A DNA stretch of 64,000 bases, taken from assembly GCF_001051235.1 (NCBI RefSeq), contig NZ_CBTJ020000020.1, positions 277,709 through 341,708 on the forward strand, in the 5' to 3' direction. Within the stretch, counting starts at the first letter, position 1; every line of letters begins with the position of its first letter. This stretch comes from Candidatus Competibacter denitrificans Run_A_D11 (lineage in GTDB: Bacteria; Pseudomonadota; Gammaproteobacteria; Competibacterales; Competibacteraceae). Position numbers and translations under genes: made by a program. Under the pieces are notes generated by a model. That model did no database searches and was not told the origin of the DNA. It worked only from the letters and a program-made list of their open reading frames with translations. This document shows positions 32,846 to 43,231 of the stretch, one piece after another.

Positions 32846-33718
32846 ATGGCCGACCGCGATTCCCTCCACCGCTTCCTGTTCGACCACCTGGCCGTTCGAG
32901 GTGAAATCGTTCATCTCGATACGGCTTGGCGGGCGGTTCTGGAACGCCGCACCTATCCACCGGCCGTGCAAGAGGTGTTGGGTGCAGCCACTGCGGCGGC
33001 GGCTCTGCTATCGGCCACCATCAAATTCGATGGATTGCTGACCCTGCAAATCCAGGCGCGTGGTCCTTTGCGCTTGGTCGTGGTCCAAGTCACCTCGCAA
33101 CGAACCCTGCGCGCCCTGGCCCGCTGGGACGGCGAGCCGGAACCACAACCGTTGCAGGCGTTGTGTGGCGACGGCACGTTGCTGCTAACCATCGATATCG
33201 GCCAAGGCCGCGAACCGTATCAGGGCGTCGTTGATTTATGCGGCAACACCTTGGCGGAAGCGCTGGAAGACTACTTTGACCGCTCCGAGCAGCTCCCGAC
33301 GCGAATCCTGCTGGCCGCTAATGAGCGAACCGCCGCCGGTCTGCTATTGCAACGCTTGCCCGATGCGATCACCACCGATGCGGATGGCTGGAAGAGAATC
33401 AACATCCTGGCAGCGACCCTGCAACCGGCGGAATTGCTGGCACTGAATGCCGATACCCTGCTCTACCAGCTCTTTCACGAAGAAGACGTGCGGGTATTTA
33501 AGCCGCAGGCTTTCAGCTATCGCTGCACTTGTTCGCGGGAGCGTACCGCTGCAATGTTGTATACGCTGGGGACTACCGAGCTTCGGCAAGCGGCTGACGA
33601 GGAAGGTGCCCTGCACGTCGATTGTGAATTCTGCGGTTATCGTTATGCCTTTGATACCGTTGATATCGCCGGTCTGCTGGCCAGCGCCTCGCCTAGCCCT
33701 TCCATCACCCGTCACTAA
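32846..33718 (+). CDS. hslO: Redox-regulated chaperone Hsp33
   Basis: A holdase activated by oxidation and unfolding. 290 residues, E. coli length 292. The C-terminal redox switch is complete: Cys-x-Cys (CTC), 30 residues, then Cys-x2-Cys (CEFC), which binds zinc in the reduced state. It follows gatB by 46 bases and precedes a small membrane protein by five. Confidence 0.97.
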   Translation: MADRDSLHRFLFDHLAVRGEIVHLDTAWRAVLERRTYPPAVQEVLGAATAAAALLSATIKFDGLLTLQIQARGPLRLVVVQVTSQRTLRALARWDGEPEPQPLQALCGDGTLLLTIDIGQGREPYQGVVDLCGNTLAEALEDYFDRSEQLPTRILLAANERTAAGLLLQRLPDAITTDADGWKRINILAATLQPAELLALNADTLLYQLFHEEDVRVFKPQAFSYRCTCSRERTAAMLYTLGTTELRQAADEEGALHVDCEFCGYRYAFDTVDIAGLLASASPSPSITRH

Positions 33719-33723
33719 CCCTC

Positions 33724-34236
33724 ATGCGTGCGCTGTTTGACCTGTTCTTCGACATTTGTTTGCTGCGCAAGGCGCCGCAAGACGTGCCTGCTTCGATGGC
33801 GCTGCTCAAAATGTGCCTGCTGGCTTATGCCCTATCGGGGTTGCTGGTTCTGATGATCAATGATCCTCTGCCGGTCGCCTTGTTGGAAATCCTGCTGGAC
33901 ATGGTGCTACTGAGCGGCTTGCTCTACCTGGGCCTGATGCTCCACCGCCATCCCCGGCGTTTCGAGCAAGCGTTGAGCGCCTTGACCGGTTCCGGTACCC
34001 TGATAGGTCTGCTGGCCTTGCCCCTGATGTCCTGGATGACCCATCAGGCGCAAGGGGACGATGTGGTGCTGCCGTCATTTTTGCTGCTGGCCCTGATGAT
34101 CTGGAGTATCGTCATCATGGCCCACATCCTCCGCCATGCCTTCGAGATCTCGGTGTGGCAAGGCGCGCTCTACGCGCTCAGTTATACCTTCTTATCCTGG
34201 ACTCTGACTGGCTGGATTAACCCGCAAACTCCTTGA
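33724..34236 (+). CDS. Multi-pass membrane protein of unknown function
   Basis: A 170-residue hydrophobic protein with four or five predicted spans (about 25-45, 50-72, 85-102, 115-135, 143-162) and few charged residues. Its architecture resembles short Yip1-like membrane proteins, but I see no diagnostic motif. It starts five bases after hslO and ends 46 bases before mpl, so it is probably co-transcribed with both. Coding quality (smooth codon use, tight spacing) makes it a real gene. Confidence 0.8.
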   Translation: MRALFDLFFDICLLRKAPQDVPASMALLKMCLLAYALSGLLVLMINDPLPVALLEILLDMVLLSGLLYLGLMLHRHPRRFEQALSALTGSGTLIGLLALPLMSWMTHQAQGDDVVLPSFLLLALMIWSIVIMAHILRHAFEISVWQGALYALSYTFLSWTLTGWINPQTP

Positions 34237-34282
34237 CCAACCCGGTTACCTGATTCGCGGGTTGGCCGGAGAGACACCTGAC

Positions 34283-35650
34283 ATGCACATTCATATTCTC
34301 GGTATTTGCGGTACGTTCATGGCCGGTGTCGCCCTGCTGGCCCGTGCGGCCGGCCACACCGTCTCCGGCTGCGATGCCAATGTCTATCCGCCGATGAGTA
34401 CCCAACTGGCTGATGCCGGAATCGCCCTGCGGGAAGGTTACGATCCCAGCCAGCTCGTTGAATTCAAGCCGGATCGGGTGGTAGTCGGCAACGTGATGAG
34501 CCGAGGCCGCCCGATTGTTGAAGCGCTGCTTGATGGCAATCTACCGTACACATCCGGGCCGGCTTGGTTAGCCGAGTATGTGTTGCGTGATCGCCATGTG
34601 CTGGCAGTCGCCGGCACGCATGGCAAAACCACCACCAGCAGCTTGTTGGCCTGGATTCTGGAGGATAACGGCCTGGAACCCGGTTTTCTGATCGGCGGTA
34701 TTCCAGCCAACTTCGGCCAATCGGCGCGCCTGGGTCGGGCGCCGCTGTTCGTGGTGGAAGCGGATGAATACGATACGGCCTTTTTCGACAAGCGCTCCAA
34801 ATTCGTTCATTACCGACCCCGCACGTTAGTGCTGAATAACCTGGAATTTGACCATGCGGACATCTTTCCCGACCTGGCCGCTATCCAGCGTCAGTTTCAT
34901 CACTTACTGCGCACCGTGCCGAGCGCTGGGCTGATCGTCACCAACGGTCAGGACCCGCATTTAGCGGAGGTATTGGCCATGGGGTGCTGGACGCCGGTAG
35001 AAAGATTTGGTGTCGCTGACTGGGAAGCGCGCGATGCCAACGCCGACGGCAGCATCTTTGCCGTTCACTATCGGGGCGAGCTGCAAGGTCGAGTGGAATG
35101 GACTCAAGCGGGCGTCCACAACATCCATAATGCGCTGGCCGCCATTGCTGCCGCCCATCATGTCGGCGTACCGGCCGCGAGCGCCATCGCCGCCCTGGCT
35201 CGGTTTCAAGGGGTTAAAAGGCGGCTGGAAACGCGCGGTACGGTGAATGGTGTGACGGTATACGATGATTTCGCTCACCATCCGACCGCCATCACGACGA
35301 CGCTGGCAGGTTTGCGGGCACGGGTCGGCAATCAACCGATCATTGCTGTCCTGGAGCCGCGTTCCAATACCATGAAACTCGGCGTTTTTAAGGAAAGTTT
35401 GGCCCCGGCGCTGATGGTGGCTGACACCGTGATTCTTTATCAAGCGGCTGATCTTGGTTGGGACTTGGGGGAAGTCGCGGCGGCGCTTGGTGCGCGAGGA
35501 CAAGTGTGCCACACGCTTGATGAGACATTGGCCGCCATTCAACAACAAGCCAATCCTGGCACCCAGGTGCTGATCATGAGCAATGGCGGTTTCGGCGGCT
35601 TGCACGAGCGACTGTTGACCGCGCTCCGGGCATCCAGCCATCAGAACTGA
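34283..35650 (+). CDS. mpl: UDP-N-acetylmuramate:L-alanyl-gamma-D-glutamyl-meso-diaminopimelate ligase
   Basis: A recycling Mur ligase that joins salvaged tripeptide to UDP-MurNAc. The ATG at 34283 gives MHIHILGICGTFM, matching the E. coli start, and 455 residues (E. coli 457); seven upstream in-frame residues are dropped. Motifs: P-loop VAGTHGKTTTSSLL, EADEYDTAFFDKRSKF, NLEFDHADIF, HNIHNALAAIAAA and DDFAHHPTAI. It complements the peptidoglycan synthesis and hydrolysis genes on the other side of mreB. Confidence 0.97.
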   Translation: MHIHILGICGTFMAGVALLARAAGHTVSGCDANVYPPMSTQLADAGIALREGYDPSQLVEFKPDRVVVGNVMSRGRPIVEALLDGNLPYTSGPAWLAEYVLRDRHVLAVAGTHGKTTTSSLLAWILEDNGLEPGFLIGGIPANFGQSARLGRAPLFVVEADEYDTAFFDKRSKFVHYRPRTLVLNNLEFDHADIFPDLAAIQRQFHHLLRTVPSAGLIVTNGQDPHLAEVLAMGCWTPVERFGVADWEARDANADGSIFAVHYRGELQGRVEWTQAGVHNIHNALAAIAAAHHVGVPAASAIAALARFQGVKRRLETRGTVNGVTVYDDFAHHPTAITTTLAGLRARVGNQPIIAVLEPRSNTMKLGVFKESLAPALMVADTVILYQAADLGWDLGEVAAALGARGQVCHTLDETLAAIQQQANPGTQVLIMSNGGFGGLHERLLTALRASSHQN

Positions 35651-35755
35651 ACTCGGCTGTGTCTATGGAACCGGTTGAACCTTTGGCATTACAGCGCGCG
35701 TTAGAGCTGGATGGGACTCAAAACGGGTTTCGGCCCCATCCAGCCGGGTTCATCC

Positions 35756-37537
<1,782 letters not shown>

Positions 37538-37559
37538 TCAAAAATCTGAAGAACCGAAT

Positions 37560-37588
37560 GCGGCGCCGATACGGCCGCCGGGCGCCGC
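37560..37588 (-). promoter_or_regulatory. GC-rich hairpin between the leucine leader and leuA
   Basis: An 8-bp perfect stem (gcggcgcc / ggcgccgc) with a 13-base loop begins at the leader stop codon. On the minus strand a five-T run follows about 15 bases further, inside a second small hairpin (37535-37555). This could be the terminator or antiterminator part of an attenuator, although the T run is farther away than in a standard intrinsic terminator. Confidence 0.4.
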
Positions 37589-37710
37589 TAGGCCCGACGA
37601 CCGCAACTCAGTCGGAGCAGAGCGAGAGAAAAAGGGTAGGCCAGTGCAAGCCACCGAATCGATTCAGGGCCATGTGATGCAAAACGGTGGGCGGGAGCGG
37701 GATCGGACAT
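37588..37710 (-). CDS. Candidate leucine-rich leader peptide of leuA
   Basis: A 40-codon reading frame upstream of leuA on the same strand, too short for routine calling. It has gagg nine bases before its ATG. Residues 21-34 contain six leucines (LALAYPFSLALLRL), about three times the leucine content expected by chance, using CTT, CTG and CTC codons. Its stop overlaps the GC-rich hairpin. This is the arrangement expected of a transcription-attenuation leader: ribosomes stall at Leu codons when charged tRNA-Leu is scarce. A second overlapping frame (37608-37673) is also leucine-rich but lacks a ribosome site. Confidence 0.5.
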   Translation of the reverse strand: MSDPAPAHRFASHGPESIRWLALAYPFSLALLRLSCGRRA

Positions 37711-37949
37711 CGGGGGAATCCTCAAAAACGGTTTGATTGGCACGCGACAACACACCCCGGCGCTCCACTCAGGAGGCCGGGCTACTCAGTCGCAGTGCAA
37801 ACCGTTCGAGGAATTGGGTATTCATGGTAGATTCAAAATAACCTGTGTGGCCACCGCAGGTCAAGCCGGATGTTAATCATTATCATTCAGCGATCTGGCG
37901 CCGGCGCATCGGTCGGCAGCCGATTTCTCATGACAGCGAGGATCTCTTC
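37711..37949. other. Intergenic region between leuA leader and cytochrome b561 gene
   Basis: About 240 bases that must hold the divergent promoters of leuA (-) and the cytochrome b561 gene (+). An AT-rich patch near 37825-37885 (ttaatcattatcattcag) resembles a half Fur or MarA-like site only loosely, and I make no call. No gene is seen. Confidence 0.4.
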
Positions 37950-38624
37950 ATGCCCGACATGCCGCAGCCTCTACAAACCGTTAAGGTATGGGATTTGCCG
38001 ACCCGACTGTTTCACTGGGCGCTGGTCGCACTCATGCTTGTTCAATGGCTGACTGCCGAAAACAGCGACACCATGACTTACCATATCTGGGGCGGTTATG
38101 CCGTGTTGACCCTGGTGTTGTTTCGGCTGGTTTGGGGGTTCATCGGTAGCGATACCGTCCGCTTCAGCGATTTCGTCCGAGGTCCCCATGCCGCCCTCGG
38201 CTATGTCAAAGCGTTACTGCGCGGCGAAACGCCGCTGTATCTCGGCCACAATCCAATGGGTGGCTGGTCCATTCTGGCCATGTTGGCGCTGCTGCTGGTG
38301 CAAGCGGGGACTGGGCTGTTCGCCAATGACGATATCCTGGTCGAAGGCCCTCTCTATGGTTGGGTCTCAAAGGGTACCAGCGATTGGCTCACCACCGTCC
38401 ATAAACTCAATTTTAATTTGCTGCTCTTGGTCATCGGCGTCCATATCGCGGCGGTCCTGTTTTATCTGTTCATCAAGCGAGAAAATTTAGTCTATCCCAT
38501 GCTCAGCGGCATAAAGCAACTGCCGGCAGAGACACTGACTTCCACACCACGCATCGTTAACCCTTGGCTGGGATTGGCGGTGCTAATGATCGCAGCAGTC
38601 GTGGTTTGGTTGCTGGTGCGCTGA
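37950..38624 (+). CDS. Cytochrome b561 family di-haem membrane protein
   Basis: A 224-residue, four-helix cytochrome b. I start at the ATG at 37950 with cgagga seven bases upstream; the frame extends further but without a better site. Early VWDLPTRLFHWALV gives the first haem-ligand His, and further His occur in HIWGGYAVL, VHKLNFNLLLLVIGVHIAAV, as expected for bis-His haem b sites. Such proteins pass electrons between quinol and a periplasmic cytochrome c. A cytochrome c' gene converges on it across a shared terminator, making them a probable functional pair. Confidence 0.92.
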   Translation: MPDMPQPLQTVKVWDLPTRLFHWALVALMLVQWLTAENSDTMTYHIWGGYAVLTLVLFRLVWGFIGSDTVRFSDFVRGPHAALGYVKALLRGETPLYLGHNPMGGWSILAMLALLLVQAGTGLFANDDILVEGPLYGWVSKGTSDWLTTVHKLNFNLLLLVIGVHIAAVLFYLFIKRENLVYPMLSGIKQLPAETLTSTPRIVNPWLGLAVLMIAAVVVWLLVR

Positions 38625-38642
38625 CAGAAATCGGTAACAAAA

Positions 38643-38666
38643 AAGGCCGTGTCGTGACACGGCCTT
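38643..38666. terminator. Bidirectional intrinsic terminator
   Basis: An 11-bp perfect stem (aaggccgtgtc / gacacggcctt) flanked by A residues on the left and T residues on the right, between the converging cytochrome b561 (+) and cytochrome c' (-) genes. It is suited to end transcripts from both sides. Confidence 0.85.
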
Positions 38667-38695
38667 TGCGTTGCTCGCCCAGCAATGGGCAACGG

Positions 38696-39163
38696 TTAAT
38701 CCTTGCGGAATTCCTTGTGGCAAGCCTTGCAGGTTTCAGCGGTTTTGCCGAACTGTGCCTTGATGGCCGTTTGGTCACCACCTTTGGCGACTTCGGCCAA
38801 CTTGGTGGCTTCCTGTTGAAAGTCTTTCATTTTGCTATCGAATTCTGCTGGCTTGGTCCAAATTTCCTCTTTGGCCTCGGTTTTCTTCACGACAGAAGGC
38901 CCCGTCCCTTTGGCAAAAGCTTCCGGGGCGGCTTTGCTCATCAGTTCGACATATTGGGCATGGCGTGCCACTGCGGCGGCATCGAAGGGTACTTCACCTT
39001 TCACCATTGCACCGATGGGCTTGAAATTCCAGCCAATAATGTTATAGACAGACTGCCGATAACTGGCCACATCTTCAGGCTTGGTTTCCGCTGCCTGCAC
39101 CACTGCCAGCAGCCCCAGTCCCAAAATACTGCCAGCTAAACCAACGGATAGTGTTTTTTTCAT
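38696..39163 (-). CDS. Cytochrome c' (class II c-type cytochrome)
   Basis: A 155-residue exported haem protein. The ATG at 39163 has gagg upstream and gives the signal peptide MKKTLSVGLAGSILGLG, cleaved near VQA-AE. The haem motif CKACH is ten residues from the C terminus, the class II position, on a four-helix bundle. Cytochromes c' bind NO and help resist nitrosative stress; electron transfer with the neighbouring b561 is also plausible. Longer upstream frames to 39247 are not supported. Confidence 0.93.
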   Translation of the reverse strand: MKKTLSVGLAGSILGLGLLAVVQAAETKPEDVASYRQSVYNIIGWNFKPIGAMVKGEVPFDAAAVARHAQYVELMSKAAPEAFAKGTGPSVVKKTEAKEEIWTKPAEFDSKMKDFQQEATKLAEVAKGGDQTAIKAQFGKTAETCKACHKEFRKD

Positions 39164-39275
39164 GGGTTTTCCGCCTCTTAAAATTAAGACTGAATAGGTC
39201 CGATATTGATCATTAAAATTCAGAACACTGTTATTTTGCAAGCGCAACCTGAAGTTTAGCTGAATCTAGAGTGAA

Positions 39276-39623
39276 TCATAGCGAGTCATTTTCAACAGTA
39301 ATATGGAGCGCCAGCCAGATAGCCGGTGGTTGCCGGCTGGTCCAAACGACCCGATGGCGACAATGGGCCGGAATCCAGAGATAATCACCGGGTTGGAGTA
39401 CTCGTTCCCGTGTTTCATCCTCAAAATGCAAGATTGCCTGGCCTTGCAGCAAGACGACCCACTCTGGGCGGACTTGATCAAACCATTCGCCGGCAGGGGT
39501 AACGTGGCCGAGGGAAATGATACGTTCCAGGCGACATGCGCTGGTTTCCACCAAGGTTTCAAAGCGCTCATCCACCGAGGTCAGCGGAATATCGGCGAAT
39601 AGATGACCGGCCTTCACGCTCAT
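39276..39623 (-). CDS. Small cupin-domain protein
   Basis: A 115-residue single cupin. The start at 39623 overlaps the end of the pseudouridine synthase gene (ATGA); a longer in-frame reading lies antisense inside that gene and is not used. The core has [18 protein letters not shown] (motif 1 region) and [21 protein letters not shown] (motif 2, with His residues for metal), shown in part. No specific substrate can be assigned. Probably co-translated with the synthase. Confidence 0.85.
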   Translation of the reverse strand: MSVKAGHLFADIPLTSVDERFETLVETSACRLERIISLGHVTPAGEWFDQVRPEWVVLLQGQAILHFEDETRERVLQPGDYLWIPAHCRHRVVWTSRQPPAIWLALHITVENDSL

Positions 39624-40228
39624 AGCGCCGCATCCTCCGGCATATCTAACCCGTGTTCCAGCGTGCGCTGGCGCAATAGGGTTCGGGTCACTGGCAGTTC
39701 TCGCCATTGCCCCGGCTTCAAGCCATTCAGCGTCCAATCGCCGATGCGGTACCGGATCAGTCGCAACGTGGGATAGCCGACCGCAGCCGTCATGCGACGG
39801 ACTTGGCGATTGCGGCCCTCGCGCAGCGTGATTTCCAGCCAAGTGGTTGGGATCGTTGCCCGATAACGGATCGGTGGATCGCGTGGCCACAGCCCGGCCG
39901 GTTCGGCGATGCACCGCGCCGCCGCAGGTAACGTGAAGCCATCGTTTAATTGAATACCGCAGCGCAATTGGGCTAAAGCGGCCGCGTCGGGGTAACCCTC
40001 CACTTGAACCCAATAGGTTTTGGGTTGCTTGTGGCGCGGATGACTGATCCGGGCTTGCAGAGCACCATCGTCGGTCAAGGCCAGCAAACCCTCACTATCC
40101 TGATCGAGTCGTCCCGCGACCTGCACGCCAGGCACCCTCAAGTAGGTTGCCAAAGTGGGGCGACCCGCCGTATCGGTGAACTGGCTCAACACACCATACG
40201 GCTTATTGAACAAAACCAGTCGGGCCAT
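39620..40228 (-). CDS. rluE: rRNA large-subunit pseudouridine synthase, RluE-like
   Basis: Isomerises a uridine in 23S rRNA (U2457 in E. coli). 202 residues without an S4 domain, matching short RsuA/RluE enzymes. Motifs: [12 protein letters not shown], catalytic Asp in [14 protein letters not shown], and [17 protein letters not shown]. Its start touches the end of the patatin gene (shared base 40228) and its stop overlaps the cupin start, so three genes may be one transcript. Confidence 0.92.
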   Translation of the reverse strand: MARLVLFNKPYGVLSQFTDTAGRPTLATYLRVPGVQVAGRLDQDSEGLLALTDDGALQARISHPRHKQPKTYWVQVEGYPDAAALAQLRCGIQLNDGFTLPAAARCIAEPAGLWPRDPPIRYRATIPTTWLEITLREGRNRQVRRMTAAVGYPTLRLIRYRIGDWTLNGLKPGQWRELPVTRTLLRQRTLEHGLDMPEDAAL

Positions 40229-42504
40229 CAGAACAGTTTGCCCAACGACAAATAAAGCGAGGCATTGCCACCCTCGGCATAGCCAGCCCCCATATAGAAT
40301 GGCCCCAACGGAGTATCCAGCCCCAGAAACAGGCTGCCGGCGGGAATTAGAGAATTCACGGTAAAGTCCTGCTGATCATTCCAAGCGCCGCCAAGTTCCA
40401 AAGAGCCACCGGCGAAGACGGGGATGGTGAACGCGGCTGACGCATCGGTAAGACGGTGCAGGTAAATCACTTCAGCCAAGGCCGCATATTGACCCGACAG
40501 TTGGCCGACCTGATAGCCCGAAAGGTTCAGGAAGCCACCCTGTAAAAACAAATCCTGTACGCCCAATTCGCCGGATAGCTTGCCAGCCAGTCGCAGACGA
40601 GGCACCAGGGAGTCCTTGCCCCATGTCAGCGCATGAACGAAGCTTATGCTCAGCGTACTGGCCTCTCGATCAGCGCCCAGCCCAGACACGGAATCGCGGT
40701 AAAGAATATTGGTGTAGGTGCCCGATGTGGGGAAATTGAGGCTATCCAGCGTATCGGTCTGCCAGCGGAGCGAATAGCCGCCATTATTGAAAGAACTTGC
40801 ATAGGCAGTAGGTTTGCCCAAGCGAAAATCGTTGCGGCCGACGCCGTAGAACAAGCCAGCCGACAAGCGGCCCCAATTGGCGAAGTTTTTGCCGATTTCC
40901 AGACCGATCTCGGAGCGGTAAATACGGAATCCCGTATTCAAATCATAAGAAGGATTAAACAAATCCAGATTGTATTGCTCGTACTTTAGATACGGGTTGA
41001 TATAGTAATCGTGGCTGGTGCTGAGCGGCTGATAAAAATCGCTCATCAGCGCAATATTACCGCCTACTTGCAGCACGTTGCGCCATTGCGCACCGAGACT
41101 ATTCAGTTCTGTCATGGTGTAGGCGACGCCGATCCCAAACTCCGAGTCACCTTTGAGATTAGCGCCCATTGAAAACCCGAACTGCAAAATATCGGTGCCG
41201 ATATCTTTCGCTTGGGTTTCGACGATCAAGCCGGTTTGCTCATTCTCGCGTACCAAGGTGTAATTGACCCGTTGAAACTCACCCATGCCATAGATGGTAT
41301 TGAGATTGCGGTTGAGCTTTTCAGGGTCGAGCCGCTCTCCCGGCTTGATCCGCAATTGACCTTCGATCACTTGATTGTCAAGTCGCGTGTTGTTGTCGAT
41401 CCGAATGAAGTCAATGATCGGCCGCTCGTTTTGGGCGATGATCGGCAGCGACGATTGATACTGGCGATAGGTGTCGTCGGTGATGGACAAGCGCGCCAAC
41501 AGGCTTTTCTTCGCTTGCGCAGCGGCGTAGCCGATAGCGATAGCATCAGCCGCACGGTTGAAATCCAGGCTGGTGAGATTACCGAAATCCGGCACGATCA
41601 ACACATCCTTGCGCCCCAGGCTTTTTGCCTGTTCCTCCGTGTTGCGCACGGTCAGGATATTGGTGAGTTGCTCAATGACCAGCATGAACGAATTCAATGT
41701 TTTGGCGTCAGCCAGCGGCGCACCCACATTCACCGCGATAATGGCGTCGGGGTGGCAGAGCTGCCGCACCACATCGACGGGAAGATTATTCGCCACGCCA
41801 CCATCCACCAGCAGTCTGCCATCCAATTCCACCGGAACCAGGGCGCTCGGGATCGACATACTTGCACGCATCGCCTTAGCTAATTCACCGGACCCTAAGA
41901 CGACCGCTTCACCGGTGGCCAGATCCGTGGCGACCGCTCGATAAGGAATTCGGAGCTGATCGAAATTGTGAATGCTCGCCGCCGGTAGGGAGAGTTGCTC
42001 CAGTAACAGCAGCAGGTTTTGCCCTTCACGCAGCCCCTTGGGGAGTTGAGCCTGGCCTTGTCGGATGCCGACTTCGGCGTTCAATAGAATCCGCTGTTCT
42101 TCCTTGAGGCGCATCGGCAGATCCGGGCGGGGAGGGCCTTCAAGGAACGCTTGCGGCCAGTCGATGCGCTGCACGGTTTCACTCAATTGTTCGATTGACA
42201 TGCCCGCTGCGTACAGCCCGCCAATGATGGAACCCATGCTGGTACCGGCGATGCAATCAATTGGAATCTGCATCTCCTCCAGCGTTTTGAGTACCCCAAT
42301 ATGGGCGATCCCACGAGCGCCGCCACCGCCCAGCACCAGGCCGATACGGGGCCGATTCGCGGCAACCGCCACGGCCAATGTGGAACTGGTATTCGGAAAA
42401 ATGGGCACTACTAAAATAAAAACGAGTACCCATCGAAGTAAAAAGTGTAACCAGACAGAAATGGACATAAAATAACGGCTTACTTTGGTTTTATAGGGTG
42501 ACAT
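40228..42504 (-). CDS. Patatin-like phospholipase of the type Vd autotransporter class (PlpD-like)
   Basis: A 758-residue outer-membrane protein. After an N-terminal signal region (~18-48) comes a patatin lipase domain (~50-330): oxyanion loop GGGGARG, nucleophile Ser89 in GTSMGS, and catalytic Asp234 in DGG. A POTRA-like segment follows (~370-440), then a 16-stranded beta-barrel of the Omp85 family (~450-758) ending in an aromatic residue (LGKLF). This matches Pseudomonas PlpD, where the barrel exports and can release the lipase. Starts at 42475 or 42468 are also possible. Confidence 0.93.
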   Translation of the reverse strand: MSPYKTKVSRYFMSISVWLHFLLRWVLVFILVVPIFPNTSSTLAVAVAANRPRIGLVLGGGGARGIAHIGVLKTLEEMQIPIDCIAGTSMGSIIGGLYAAGMSIEQLSETVQRIDWPQAFLEGPPRPDLPMRLKEEQRILLNAEVGIRQGQAQLPKGLREGQNLLLLLEQLSLPAASIHNFDQLRIPYRAVATDLATGEAVVLGSGELAKAMRASMSIPSALVPVELDGRLLVDGGVANNLPVDVVRQLCHPDAIIAVNVGAPLADAKTLNSFMLVIEQLTNILTVRNTEEQAKSLGRKDVLIVPDFGNLTSLDFNRAADAIAIGYAAAQAKKSLLARLSITDDTYRQYQSSLPIIAQNERPIIDFIRIDNNTRLDNQVIEGQLRIKPGERLDPEKLNRNLNTIYGMGEFQRVNYTLVRENEQTGLIVETQAKDIGTDILQFGFSMGANLKGDSEFGIGVAYTMTELNSLGAQWRNVLQVGGNIALMSDFYQPLSTSHDYYINPYLKYEQYNLDLFNPSYDLNTGFRIYRSEIGLEIGKNFANWGRLSAGLFYGVGRNDFRLGKPTAYASSFNNGGYSLRWQTDTLDSLNFPTSGTYTNILYRDSVSGLGADREASTLSISFVHALTWGKDSLVPRLRLAGKLSGELGVQDLFLQGGFLNLSGYQVGQLSGQYAALAEVIYLHRLTDASAAFTIPVFAGGSLELGGAWNDQQDFTVNSLIPAGSLFLGLDTPLGPFYMGAGYAEGGNASLYLSLGKLF

Positions 42505-42800
42505 TCAGCAGAACTTCAGTGAGTTTATGCTAAACATTTATACCGATGCCAATTCGATCTGAAGCAAACCTCACCAAGTGGTTTGGGTGAGCGTTTTATC
42601 GACCGAACCGACAGGTGGATTTTTAAGAACTCGCTTAACCCAGTGTTGCCTTTGCCATCGACCAGCCGGCCCATTGGCGCGGGAAAATTCATCGTAAAAA
42701 AACCTAATCGAGTGTATTCCAGTTATCATAGGGTCGTCGGTTGCAGCGCAAAGCCACAAAATAATCCCAAAATCATAATGCGGATGAATCGGAGGTTGTG

Positions 42801-43211
42801 ATGGCTAATCAAGAACAAGAAAGTCTATCGAACGAACCTGAAGGCGTAGAAGCCGCTTTAGTGGGTCGCCGCGATTTTTTAGTCGGCTTAGGTAAGTGGT
42901 CGAAGGTTGTCATTGGCGGCGTTGTCTTGGGTGGAGCGCTGTTTGCCGAACAGGAGGCCACTGCCCAGCCCTTGCCGGGTCGTCCACCGCTGGGCGATGG
43001 CCCCGGTCCCCGGCCACCCCTCTTTGGACCAGGGCCAGGACCAGGGCCACGCCCGCTATCACCGGATTGGGACGGCCCCGGCCCCGGCCCGCGACCGGAT
43101 TGGTATAACCGTCGCAGAAACTGGTACAACCGCCCAAGATCCTGGTACAACCGCCGGAGAGGTTGGTATAACCGTCCGCGCTGGGTAAACGGCGGCTGGA
43201 ATAACCGCTAA
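42801..43211 (+). CDS. Tat-leader peptide with six W-x-N repeats; candidate RiPP precursor
   Basis: A 136-residue protein with ggagg five bases before the ATG. Residues 22-56 form a twin-arginine signal: RRDFLVG with Arg23-Arg24, a hydrophobic stretch to ~49 and an ATA cleavage site at 53-55. Residues ~57-98 are Pro/Gly/Arg-rich (PGPGPRP type). The last 37 residues hold four 21-base tandem units (43101-43184) encoding WYNR(R/P)R(N/S/G/W), then WVNGG and WNNR: six Trp-x-Asn motifs. In radical-SAM triceptide/cyclophane RiPPs (GrrA, Xye and related), aromatic-x-Asn is a known crosslink motif, and a WVNGGW ending is GrrA-like. The next gene has a SPASM-like cluster. Function is inferred; a structural Tat-exported protein is the main alternative. 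Confidence 0.75.
   Translation: MANQEQESLSNEPEGVEAALVGRRDFLVGLGKWSKVVIGGVVLGGALFAEQEATAQPLPGRPPLGDGPGPRPPLFGPGPGPGPRPLSPDWDGPGPGPRPDWYNRRRNWYNRPRSWYNRRRGWYNRPRWVNGGWNNR
43101..43184 (+). repeat. Four in-frame 21-bp tandem repeats
   Basis: Four units of 21 bases start at 43101, 43122, 43143 and 43164, each beginning TGGTA(T/C)AACCG. They encode Trp-Tyr-Asn-Arg followed by three variable residues. Third-position changes (TAT/TAC, CGT/CGC) while the amino acids stay the same suggest selection on the protein rather than recent duplication. Confidence 0.9.
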
Positions 43212-43231
43212 TCATTGACGAGTGACCGTCG

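Noticed and set aside
37608..37673. 21-codon leucine-rich frame upstream of leuA
   Set aside because: Lacks a Shine-Dalgarno; the overlapping 40-codon frame at 37588-37710 has one and a denser leucine run, so it is the better leader candidate.
37870..37890. Possible Fur box ahead of cytochrome b561
   Set aside because: The ttaatcattatcattcag run shares the AT-rich look of a Fur site but matches the 19-base palindrome too poorly.
42809..43150. Minus-strand Gly/Pro-rich frame opposite the W-x-N peptide
   Set aside because: An antisense shadow of the Pro/Gly/Arg-rich codons; the + strand frame has the ribosome site, Tat leader and repeat structure.
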